Below, in pieces: positions 1 through 7,952 of a DNA stretch of 9,970 bases. The translations under genes were made by a program, and so were the position numbers. The DNA is from TCS55 sp964343505. Lineage in GTDB: Bacteria > Fidelibacterota > Marinisomatia > Marinisomatales > TCS55. The notes under the pieces are model-generated. The model was not told the origin of the DNA. It saw only the letters and a program-made list of their open reading frames with translations, and ran no database searches. The stretch spans positions 1 to 9,970 of the forward strand of contig CAYFJU010000086.1 of the NCBI GenBank assembly GCA_964343505.1, read 5' to 3'. Each line of letters opens with the position of its first letter. Within the stretch, counting starts at the first letter, position 1.

Positions 1-73
1 ATAATTTATATATTATAAAAATAATATTGCATTGAATTATTATTTGATAATATGCTCGACTGTTGAGAAAGGG

Positions 74-108
74 TAGGCCAGAGATATATTCGGGATATAT
101 ATAGCCTA
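74..108 (+). promoter_or_regulatory. Imperfect inverted repeat in the leader of the SusC/SusD unit
   Basis: TAGGC (74-78) is complementary to GCCTA (104-108), and inside it ATATAT (84-89) faces ATATAT (95-100) across TCGGG. GATATAT also occurs as a direct repeat at 83-89 and 94-100, 11 bp (about one helical turn) apart. This could be a protein-binding operator or a weak RNA hairpin about 50 nt upstream of the start codon. The surrounding 1-158 is very AT-rich. A sigma70-like pair TTTACA (113-118) and TTTAAT (134-139) exists, but its 15-nt spacing is too short to trust, and I see no clear Bacteroidetes-type TTTG/TAnnTTTG promoter. The symmetry is seen directly; the regulatory role is inference. 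Confidence 0.25.
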
Positions 109-142
109 TTCTTTTACAAAGATTTATTGATAGTTTAATCAA

Positions 143-150
143 GAGGAGAG
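143..150 (+). promoter_or_regulatory. Ribosome binding site of the SusC-like gene
   Basis: GAGGAGAG lies 8 nt upstream of the ATG at 159 and is a close match to the anti-Shine-Dalgarno sequence. It fixes the start of the receptor gene. The SusD-like gene has a very similar GGGGAGAG at 3414-3421, 7 nt before its ATG. The three genes downstream have no comparable site. Confidence 0.7.
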
Positions 151-158
151 CAATCCCC

Positions 159-3100
159 ATGAAGAAATTCATAAATATGCCGTTCTATATATCCTTGATG
201 ATAGGAGTATTGAGTGGCCAGTCAACAATCCAAGGAACCGTCACAGATGTGAATGGAAGTCCCTTGAGCGGCGCCAATGTCGTTGTGGAAGGAACATCCA
301 TCGGTGCGGCCGCTGATGCCGAGGGCGCCTATCGCATTGATGTGCCTTCCGGAACGGTGGAAGGACAATCTGTGACAGTTACTGCCAGTTATATCGGGCA
401 CAAAAGTCTGTCGGTAACCGTTGGTGTACCGACCAGTGGCGATATAACGCAAAACTTTACACTGGCAATTGATGCGATTGGACTTAAAGCAGTTAGTGTG
501 ACTGCACTTGGGTTTGAAGCCAACCGGGACAAGCAAGGCTCCACCAGTGTCTCTGTTACACCAGCAGATATGACACGCTCCGGTGAAGCACTGGTTGCCA
601 ATTCTTTGGCGGCAAAGGCATCAAATGTTATTGTAAATGCAGTGAGTGGAGACCCCGGTGCAGGGACATCCATTCGCATTCGCGGTTCAAACACGATTTC
701 CGGCGCCAGCCAACCATTGATCGTTGTGGATGGTATGCCCATAAACAATTCCCAAATTTATGGGGGTGCATCCCGCTTCGGTGGTACTTCTCAGCAATCT
801 CGGCTCAATGATTTGAATTCCAACGATATCAAATCAGTGGAAGTGTTGAAAGGTGCATCTGCTGCGGCCCTTTGGGGTTCAAAGGCATCCAATGGTGTCA
901 TTGTTATCAATACCAAAGAAGGATCTACAGGGCGCATGAAAATGAGCTATAAACGGACGGAATCCTTTGATGAAATCCACGAGAGACTGCCCATGCAAAC
1001 CACATATGGCCAGGGGCGCAATGGTAAGTGGACTACCCATGCGGAATCATGGGGGGATAAAATTTCAGATCGTGCCGGCGGTGAGGATACCTACGATACG
1101 AGTAAGCCCTACTTTGTTTCAGAAGGGGGTGACTTTACCCAGCATACGATTACGAAGAAAAATTCCAGGGATACCTTCGTAGATAAAAACTTTAACGCTG
1201 TATTCAGAACGGGCCGTTATGCTCAGGATGATTTCCAAATCTCCGGAGGAGACGCTTCAAAGACATACTTGTTCAGTTATAGTCGTTTACGTCAGGATGG
1301 GATTGTTCGAAATGCGTTCTACGATCGGGATAATGTCCGGTTGAATACTAAATTCAAATTGTCGGATAAAGTATCCATGACTTCAAAAGCGGGTTATTCC
1401 TACAGTAATTCAAACCGGCTCCAAAGGGGTTCCAATTTAACTGGTTTATTGTTGGGCCTGTTGAGAACAGCGCCAGATTTTGACATTGAACATTACAAGG
1501 GAACTTATGTCAGGGGTGGTGTGGAATATCCCGGACGGCATCGTGCCTATCGTCGTTATTTGGGCGGTTCCAGTACAAACCCGATTTATAATAACCCCTT
1601 ATGGACGATCAATGAACAAAAAAACATAACGAGGGTGAACCGATTGATCTTTTCTAACGAGATGAATATTACTCCCTATTTAGGTACAGAAGTGGTTTTG
1701 CGGGCCGGAATTGATACCTACACAGATAACCGGGAAGGGTTTTTCCCACCGGGGAGTGCCGGATCATCTCGCAACTCCGGTTCATTTGACATTGACCGGA
1801 TCACCAACCGTGAAACAAACTATGACGTCATTGCACGCCAGAATTTTGACTTGGGCAACATGTCAATGCTTGTTACTGCAGGGTGGAACTTGAATGACCG
1901 TGCTTACAGCCGTTTGTCGTCTTACATCAACGGATTTTTGGTGGCTACCGATAAGCATACAACTAACGTAAATACGGCGGCAGAAGCCTCCTCGACACAT
2001 AACAGCCGGATGTTTATTCGATCCACCAGAGCATATGGTGTTTTTTCATTGGATGCTTTGGATAAGATCTTTCTGAATATCTCTATGGCGAATGAAACCC
2101 ATTCAACCATCAGTGATTCATATCTCTATCCTGCTATGGATGTGGCTTACCAGTTCACTGATCTGGTTCAAGGATTTGCACCTTTTATCAGTTTTGCGAA
2201 ACTGCGTGTAGCCTATGGTAAAGTGGGTGTCCGTCCCTCAGCACACCGGTTTGAAACATTGGCGGAATCCGGTTTCAGCTACAGTTCCTATAGTGATCCT
2301 GTTTCTGTCGGCCAGTGGGGCGGTGGTTACCGCGTCGATGATGATAAAGGGAATGATCAATTGAAACCAGAGGTGAAAACTGAAACTGAGTTCGGTGTTG
2401 ACTTCCGGTTCATCGATGACAAATTCGCTTTCAGCTTGACTAAATATTCCAATACCATTGATGATATGTTGATCAATACAACCTTGTCCCCAACATCCGG
2501 TTATGATACCCAGTATAAGAATGCGGCTAAAATGACCAATGATGGTTTGGAAATTGATGGTTCATGGGACGTAATGAACAACGCCACCCAAGGGCTTGAA
2601 TTCACCTTCAACTGGTCAAAAAATGAAAATATGGTCAAAGACCTTGCAGGGACGGAAGTCCTTTATCTGGGTTCCGGTTCAGTTAACTCGGTGGCGATGG
2701 TAGGTTACCCCATTGGGACACTTTATGGTACCGGTTCAAAAACAGAAAATGGTAAAGTGGACGGTAAACTGGTTCTCGATGCAAATGGGTTTCCTCAGAT
2801 CACTTCAACCAAGATCGCCCTGGGTGATCCAAACCCGGATTGGCGCGGTACGCTTGGCCTGAATGCCCGCTGGAATAAATTGACCCTGAATGTACTTTTT
2901 GAACATTCTCAAGGTGGTGAGTACTCGCCGCGAACCCAATGGGTACTGAGGCGTTTTGGTACAACCAAAGATACAGATAATGAAGTTACATTGACGACAG
3001 ACCTCAAAAACTTCGACGGGAAAACCATCCCGGCAGGAACAGTAGTACGGGGCCATATCAAGGATTTTGGTGGTGGCGACGTATTGTTGGATGAAGCATG

Positions 3101-3413
3101 GTATCGGCATGGCATTGGTGGTGGATTTGGGGATAACCAAGCCTACAACTTTGCCATTTTTGATGCAACATACTCACGTATCAGGGAGTTGTCCGTTTCA
3201 TACCTGGTCAACTCAGATGCACTTACAAACATGACAGGGTTGAATTCACTCACCTTTACGGCCACAGGACGTAATCTGTTTGCCTGGTATAAAGAGTTGG
3301 TTGGTGTAGATCCAGGTGTGAATGTAGGTGGTATTCAGACCGGTTCAGGTCTGGACTATTTTGCGAACCCATCCACCAAGTCGTTCCTGTTCTCAGTAAC
3401 GGCAAACTTCTAA
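159..3413 (+). CDS. SusC/RagA family TonB-dependent outer membrane receptor
   Basis: This is an outer-membrane beta-barrel that imports a large substrate (glycan, peptide or similar) into the periplasm using TonB energy, working with a SusD-type lid protein. A signal peptide spans about residues 1-20 (ending LSGQ). A carboxypeptidase-regulatory-like beta-sandwich follows (about 22-105, starting IQGTVTD and containing GANVVVEGT). The TonB plug is at about 120-255, with the typical stretches IRIRGSNT (172-179), PLIVVDGMPI (186-195) and VEVLKGASAAALWGSKASNG (227-246). The rest is barrel, including the family-typical YKNAAKMTNDGLEIDG near 785-800 and GRNLFAWYK near 1035. It ends SVTANF with the terminal Phe expected for barrel assembly. 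At 1084 residues it is normal full length with no sign of damage. The SusD-like gene follows after 15 bp, so the pair is one operon. The substrate cannot be told from the sequence, and no degradative enzyme is adjacent. Confidence 0.95.
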   Translation: MKKFINMPFYISLMIGVLSGQSTIQGTVTDVNGSPLSGANVVVEGTSIGAAADAEGAYRIDVPSGTVEGQSVTVTASYIGHKSLSVTVGVPTSGDITQNFTLAIDAIGLKAVSVTALGFEANRDKQGSTSVSVTPADMTRSGEALVANSLAAKASNVIVNAVSGDPGAGTSIRIRGSNTISGASQPLIVVDGMPINNSQIYGGASRFGGTSQQSRLNDLNSNDIKSVEVLKGASAAALWGSKASNGVIVINTKEGSTGRMKMSYKRTESFDEIHERLPMQTTYGQGRNGKWTTHAESWGDKISDRAGGEDTYDTSKPYFVSEGGDFTQHTITKKNSRDTFVDKNFNAVFRTGRYAQDDFQISGGDASKTYLFSYSRLRQDGIVRNAFYDRDNVRLNTKFKLSDKVSMTSKAGYSYSNSNRLQRGSNLTGLLLGLLRTAPDFDIEHYKGTYVRGGVEYPGRHRAYRRYLGGSSTNPIYNNPLWTINEQKNITRVNRLIFSNEMNITPYLGTEVVLRAGIDTYTDNREGFFPPGSAGSSRNSGSFDIDRITNRETNYDVIARQNFDLGNMSMLVTAGWNLNDRAYSRLSSYINGFLVATDKHTTNVNTAAEASSTHNSRMFIRSTRAYGVFSLDALDKIFLNISMANETHSTISDSYLYPAMDVAYQFTDLVQGFAPFISFAKLRVAYGKVGVRPSAHRFETLAESGFSYSSYSDPVSVGQWGGGYRVDDDKGNDQLKPEVKTETEFGVDFRFIDDKFAFSLTKYSNTIDDMLINTTLSPTSGYDTQYKNAAKMTNDGLEIDGSWDVMNNATQGLEFTFNWSKNENMVKDLAGTEVLYLGSGSVNSVAMVGYPIGTLYGTGSKTENGKVDGKLVLDANGFPQITSTKIALGDPNPDWRGTLGLNARWNKLTLNVLFEHSQGGEYSPRTQWVLRRFGTTKDTDNEVTLTTDLKNFDGKTIPAGTVVRGHIKDFGGGDVLLDEAWYRHGIGGGFGDNQAYNFAIFDATYSRIRELSVSYLVNSDALTNMTGLNSLTFTATGRNLFAWYKELVGVDPGVNVGGIQTGSGLDYFANPSTKSFLFSVTANF

Positions 3414-3428
3414 GGGGAGAGTTAGACA

Positions 3429-4868
3429 ATGAAAATGCAAATAAAAAGGTTTAAAACCATGAAACGTATTTTTGCACCATTGGCCGTTTTGTCCTTATTG
3501 GCAACGGGGTGTGAGGTGGATAAGTCAATCAATGATAATCCCAATGAAATCACACTGGCAGATGTGGATGCACGCTTATTCCTTAACGGCGCCCAGTTGG
3601 CTAACGTAATTGTACAGGTGGGTCACGTGAATAGGATTGCAGGAATGTTTTCCGGCCAACTGGTTGGGTATACATCGCTTTACTCAAACATCTATGGTTA
3701 CTCCCTTTCAACGGTGGAATCCAATGGGGTTTGGCGTCGGGCCTATACCGGTGTTGTGACCAACGCACGCCATATAGTGGAATCTGCACCGAACGATAAG
3801 TTGCTGGTGGGTATTTCCAAGGTACTGGAAGCCAATGCCATTGGTACATTAGCCCTATTAATGGGTGATGTTCCTTATACTGAAATTGTAGGAAGCGCGG
3901 ATGATCCAAAATTCGAATCCCAGAAGTCGGTTTTGTCCGCAATGTCGAGCCTCCTGGATGATGCCATTTCAGATTTGAACAGTGCATCCTCTCGGAAAGA
4001 AACCTACGATATCTATTTCGAGGGAGACAAAGATAAGTGGATTGCTGCGGCATATACTTTAAAAGCCCGTTATGCATTGGCCAATAAAGACTATGCCGGT
4101 GCTTTGGCCGCGGCCAATAACGGAATTTCATCAGCTGATGGTGATATGCTCTACATTCCCCGTGGAGATGCCGCCATTAATTCCGGAGATAAAAACCTGT
4201 TTTACACCATTTTGGCGGGGTCCAGAACGGGTGATATCGGTAATGCAGGCAGTTTTCTTTTGGACATTTTGAACCCCTCTGGTGATAAGTACCGTGGCAA
4301 TGCAAAAACGAATGAAGCTGCACGGCACGGCTATTACACCATTGACGAGAGTTCAGGTTCAGGGAATAAAGGCGTAATTGAACAATTCGAACCCCAGCCA
4401 TTGGCCACCTACACTGAGAATCAGTTGATCAAGGCAGAAGCCTCAGCCCGTTCCAGTTTTGCCAATGGCCTCGTTGCTCTTAATGCCTACAGAGCATGGT
4501 TGAATAGTGGTGGTCGTTTGAATTCCAATTTTAATGATGCAGCTAACTACAAGTATGAAGCTTATGTAGAAGCTGACTTTACTTCCGGTGGTATGGAAAA
4601 TGCAGATGGAATCACCAAAGAAAATGCATTACTTCGTGAGATTATAGAAGAAAGGTATGTATCCGGGTTTGGTTCCTATATGCCCTTCAATGATCATCGC
4701 CGACTCAGAGGCGCTGGTGAAACAGCTTTAATTCCGGCCTTTCCTCTGAACACAACAGCTGCGTCACAACATGTAGAACGAATCCCTTACGCCCAAGATG
4801 AAATCAGTTCAAATTCCAATGCGCCGGATGATCCGGGCTTATATACTAAAACTGAGGTAAATAAATAA
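3429..4868 (+). CDS. SusD/RagB family outer membrane lipoprotein
   Basis: This is a surface lipoprotein that caps the SusC-like barrel and captures substrate. The N-terminus has a long basic n-region, a hydrophobic stretch (about 14-26) and a lipobox LATGC with the lipidated Cys at residue 28, followed by acidic Glu29. The mature start (NDNPNEIT, near 35-42) resembles the SusD-like_2 branch (Pfam SusD/RagB lipoprotein), as do MGDVPYTEIV (145-154), YTENQLIKAEA (328-338), LREIIEERYV (402-411) and the C-terminal RIPYAQDEIS (451-460). A helix-rich, TPR-like segment is visible near 200-235. The length of 479 residues is usual for the family. A second in-frame ATG (residue 11, at 3459) would give a more conventional signal peptide, but the strong GGGGAGAG at 3414-3421 supports the first. 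It is co-transcribed with the receptor and is the last gene before the hairpin terminator. The ligand is unknown. Confidence 0.93.
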   Translation: MKMQIKRFKTMKRIFAPLAVLSLLATGCEVDKSINDNPNEITLADVDARLFLNGAQLANVIVQVGHVNRIAGMFSGQLVGYTSLYSNIYGYSLSTVESNGVWRRAYTGVVTNARHIVESAPNDKLLVGISKVLEANAIGTLALLMGDVPYTEIVGSADDPKFESQKSVLSAMSSLLDDAISDLNSASSRKETYDIYFEGDKDKWIAAAYTLKARYALANKDYAGALAAANNGISSADGDMLYIPRGDAAINSGDKNLFYTILAGSRTGDIGNAGSFLLDILNPSGDKYRGNAKTNEAARHGYYTIDESSGSGNKGVIEQFEPQPLATYTENQLIKAEASARSSFANGLVALNAYRAWLNSGGRLNSNFNDAANYKYEAYVEADFTSGGMENADGITKENALLREIIEERYVSGFGSYMPFNDHRRLRGAGETALIPAFPLNTTAASQHVERIPYAQDEISSNSNAPDDPGLYTKTEVNK

Positions 4869-4905
4869 ATCTCCACCCCCTCACTTAGTAAAAGAGCGTA
4901 AGCAC

Positions 4906-4940
4906 GTAAAAAGCCTCCATATTTTCTGGAGGCTTTTTAC
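4906..4940 (+). terminator. Hairpin terminator after the SusC/SusD unit
   Basis: GTAAAAAGCCTCCA (4906-4919) pairs perfectly over 14 bp with TGGAGGCTTTTTAC (4927-4940) around a 7-nt loop, TATTTTC. The core GCCTCCA/TGGAGGC is flanked by an A5 arm and a T5 arm, giving the GC stem plus U-tract of an intrinsic terminator, in principle working on both strands. It starts 37 bp after the SusD-like stop. The next gene begins only 18 nt after the stem. Confidence 0.85.
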
Positions 4941-4958
4941 TTTCCAGTCCATTTAACT

Positions 4959-7952
4959 ATGATGAACATGAAAAAAACACTGGTTATTTCCTTCCTGATT
5001 GGCGTTGCCACGGGACAGTCTATTACAACGGATCAGTTAAAAAACTTAAAATTTCGAAATATCGGTCCTGCCGTTACAGGGGGGCGAATCCATGATGTTG
5101 AGGCAGTTCCTGATAATCCGGCGGTAATATTTATTGCCTCTGCATCAGGAGGCATATGGAAATCTGTTAATAAGGGAACCACATGGAAACCGGTTTTTGA
5201 TCACCAACGGGTGTCCACCTTCGGGGATTTGGCCATATCGCAATCCAATCCGGATATCATATACGCCGGTACGGGTGAACAGCAAAACCGCCAAAGTACC
5301 TCTTGGGGGAATGGGATGTATAAATCCTCGGATCAGGGGGAAACATGGGTTTCAATCGGCTTAGAGAAAACACATCATATCGGGAAAGTTCTCGTTCATC
5401 CCAAGAATTCAAATATTGTTTACGTGGCGGCCTTGGGCAACCTCTGGAAGGAATCCAAAGAACGGGGAGTGTACAAATCCACGAATGGTGGAAAAACCTG
5501 GAAGAAGATTTTATTTATCGATGAAATGACTGGCGCCGTGGACTTGGCCATGGATAAAAATGATCCCAATTTGATCTACGCGGCCACTTATCAAAGAATG
5601 CGTAAGGTTTGGGGATTTAATGGCGGTGGCCCTGGAAGTGGGATATATAATACATCAGATGGTGGAAAATCATGGCATAAATTGACCAATGGATTACCTC
5701 CCGGGGATATGGGTAGGATAGGATTGTCGGCATCCCGAACCCGCTCCAAAGTCATCTATGCGACGATTGAACATACGGATTCCAGTGGGTTTTATCGAAG
5801 TGATAACGGGGGATCCTCCTGGAAAAGAATGAATAAATTGAATCCACGGCCCATGTATTACAGCCATATTCATGTGGATCCCAATAATGATGATATTGTG
5901 TATATGCTGGCCACAGAATTTTACCGCACGGATGACAAAGGAAAAACATTTTACCAAATGCCCACACGGCCCACATACGATGTAGGTGTTCACAGTGACC
6001 ACCATTCCATGTGGATCAATCCCGATAATTCAGACCATTTTTTCCTGGCTGGAGATGCAGGTCTGCATGAAAGTTGGGATGGAGGCAAGACCTATAATCG
6101 AATAAACAATATTCCAATTGGTCAGTTCTACGGGATGGGGGTGGATATGGAAGTGCCCTATAATATCTATGGCGGTATGCAGGATAACCATTCATGGATG
6201 GGACCCAGTACAACCCGTCATTGGCTGGGTATTTTGGCCGATGACTGGAAACAGGTGGGCTTCGGCGATGGAATGTATCAGCAGCCAGATCCCCATTCGA
6301 CCATTCTTTTTAACGCTTCCCAAAATGGAAATATTATTCAGGTGGATCGAAAGACAGGAAATATGCAGGGGTTAAAACCCATTTCTGAAATTGACGGAGA
6401 AAAATACAGATTTGATTGGGTGACACCCCTGGCTATCTCAAAACACAGCGCAAAAAAAGTATTCTTAGGCGGCAACCGCCTTTTTACCAGCAATGACCGA
6501 GGCCGCTCCTGGGACCGGACCAAAGATTTATCCAGGAATACAAACCGAGATTCCTTAAAAATTATGGGCGTACTCGGCGGGGATATTAAAATTTCTAAAA
6601 ATGACGGCACCTCAACCTTTGGTGAAATTACATCAATTTCGGAATCCCCATTATGGCACCGTATCATTTGGGTAGGTACGGATGACGGCAATGTCCAGGT
6701 TTCTAAGGATGGGGGTATACATTGGAAGGAAGTCAGTAAAAATATTTCTGATCTGCCTTCAGGATCCTATGTGAGTCGGGTGCTGTCTTCAGGAGAAAAA
6801 AGAAGTGCGGCTTATGTTACTTTTGACCGCCATCGGGAAGGGGATTGGAATCCCTATGTTTACCGAACGGATGATTATGGAAAAACATGGGTTAAACTCA
6901 CCAATGGTTTACCATCCGGATCGGTTAATGTCATTGTTGAACACCCTGATAATCCGTCAGTTTTATTCTTAGGGACTGAACATGCTGTTTTTATTTCAAT
7001 CAATTCAGGGGAAAAGTGGGAGAAATTTCAGCCCAATTTGCCAACGACATTATTTGATGATATGCTTATCCATCCCCGCGAGAAGGATCTTGTATTGGGG
7101 ACCCACGGTCGGAGTTTTTGGGTGCTGGATGATACTGCACCCCTGGCGGAATGGCATGAGTCAATCGGAAAGCCGCTTCATATTTTCTCAGTTTATCCTG
7201 CGACCCTTTTTGAATACTGGAAGGATACATCCTACCGTGCTCAGGAAGAATGGGCAGGAGAGAACCGACCCTACGGCGCAATTATCAATTTTATTGTCAA
7301 TACTGACGCAGATTCCGTGACTATAAAGATTAAAAGAAGAAAAGATGAGGTGATTCGATCTTTTAAAGTTGGGGTGGAAAAAGGCATTGTCCAGCGCGTG
7401 GTTTGGGATTTGAAGCATAGGCCCCCCTCATTTAAAAAACAGGATAAAAAGACCGAAGGTTTGGTTAAGCCAAAACCTGAAGATATCCTGCCAAGGCCGG
7501 CACAGAATCTTGATCCGGAAGGCCCTTCCGTATCTCCCGGTGTTTACACTGTTTCAATTATGGCCGATGGTCATTATGAAAACCGGCGTCTTCGCGTAAA
7601 CCCGGATCCCTTATTAAACCTGAAAGTGGGAGATTACCGTCAAAGAGAAAAATTCCTCCTTAAGGTAATGGCCCTTCATGAAAATGCTTATGCAGCTAAT
7701 GAAGCCTTAAAAGCGCAGGTGGAGTCATTGGAAGAAACACTGGATGAAGAAGATGAAAAATTAAAAAAGGTAAAAGGAAAACAGAAAAAAACGGATGGCA
7801 TTCGAAAAGGTGCCATGCGTTTGGGGGGAGAACTGCAGGGCGGCGGCGTTCGGCAGGGGTCTTTTTATCCACCGACGAAAACACATTACTCACGACTGGA
7901 GCAGTTGGAATCATCTTGGGAAAAACTGGAAAATGATGAAGAGCACGAATGA
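4959..7952 (+). CDS. Secreted sortilin/VPS10-like beta-propeller protein with Asp-box (BNR) repeats
   Basis: This is an exported protein, usually annotated 'glycosyl hydrolase' or 'VPS10/sortilin domain protein'; the family has no firmly assigned reaction that I can name. A signal peptide ends near residue 19 (LIGVATG). Eleven Asp-box-like motifs (S/T-x-D/N-x-G-x-x-W/F/Y) start at residues 69, 123, 174, 232, 281, 324, 372, 511, 582, 637 and 680, for example SSDQGETW, STNGGKTW and TDDYGKTW. They mark the blades of one or two large beta-propellers covering about 30-725. Residues 735-885 look like a separate beta-rich domain ending SPGVYTVSIMADGHYENR. The last about 100 residues are charged and helical (Glu/Lys-rich at 920-947), with a short Gly-rich piece GGELQGGG. 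There is no transmembrane anchor, lipobox or recognisable type IX sorting domain. The start is uncertain: ATGs at 4959, 4962 and 4968 are all in frame without a Shine-Dalgarno site, and MKKTL from 4968 gives the neatest signal peptide. The stop overlaps the next start by ATGA, so it heads the transporter/amidohydrolase operon. Confidence 0.88.
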   Translation: MMNMKKTLVISFLIGVATGQSITTDQLKNLKFRNIGPAVTGGRIHDVEAVPDNPAVIFIASASGGIWKSVNKGTTWKPVFDHQRVSTFGDLAISQSNPDIIYAGTGEQQNRQSTSWGNGMYKSSDQGETWVSIGLEKTHHIGKVLVHPKNSNIVYVAALGNLWKESKERGVYKSTNGGKTWKKILFIDEMTGAVDLAMDKNDPNLIYAATYQRMRKVWGFNGGGPGSGIYNTSDGGKSWHKLTNGLPPGDMGRIGLSASRTRSKVIYATIEHTDSSGFYRSDNGGSSWKRMNKLNPRPMYYSHIHVDPNNDDIVYMLATEFYRTDDKGKTFYQMPTRPTYDVGVHSDHHSMWINPDNSDHFFLAGDAGLHESWDGGKTYNRINNIPIGQFYGMGVDMEVPYNIYGGMQDNHSWMGPSTTRHWLGILADDWKQVGFGDGMYQQPDPHSTILFNASQNGNIIQVDRKTGNMQGLKPISEIDGEKYRFDWVTPLAISKHSAKKVFLGGNRLFTSNDRGRSWDRTKDLSRNTNRDSLKIMGVLGGDIKISKNDGTSTFGEITSISESPLWHRIIWVGTDDGNVQVSKDGGIHWKEVSKNISDLPSGSYVSRVLSSGEKRSAAYVTFDRHREGDWNPYVYRTDDYGKTWVKLTNGLPSGSVNVIVEHPDNPSVLFLGTEHAVFISINSGEKWEKFQPNLPTTLFDDMLIHPREKDLVLGTHGRSFWVLDDTAPLAEWHESIGKPLHIFSVYPATLFEYWKDTSYRAQEEWAGENRPYGAIINFIVNTDADSVTIKIKRRKDEVIRSFKVGVEKGIVQRVVWDLKHRPPSFKKQDKKTEGLVKPKPEDILPRPAQNLDPEGPSVSPGVYTVSIMADGHYENRRLRVNPDPLLNLKVGDYRQREKFLLKVMALHENAYAANEALKAQVESLEETLDEEDEKLKKVKGKQKKTDGIRKGAMRLGGELQGGGVRQGSFYPPTKTHYSRLEQLESSWEKLENDEEHE

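Noticed and set aside
113..139. Sigma70-type promoter TTTACA / TTTAAT before the SusC-like gene
   Set aside because: The 15-nt spacing is short and such hexamers are common in AT-rich DNA. It is not strong enough to list as a promoter.
3601..4131. A 176-codon minus-strand open frame inside the SusD-like gene
   Set aside because: The SusD-like frame is full length with family motifs across this region. The antisense translation is rich in His, Pro and Trp and looks non-biological.
7735..7800. A-rich stretch encoding a Glu/Lys-rich segment, considered as a repeat or recombination site
   Set aside because: It is explained by the codons of a charged helical tail, with no repeat unit or symmetry beyond that.
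4959..7952. Type IX secretion sorting domain at the end of the propeller protein
   Set aside because: The C-terminus is charged and helical (…EKLENDEEHE) with no beta-rich sorting domain or terminal basic motif, so type IX export is not supported.
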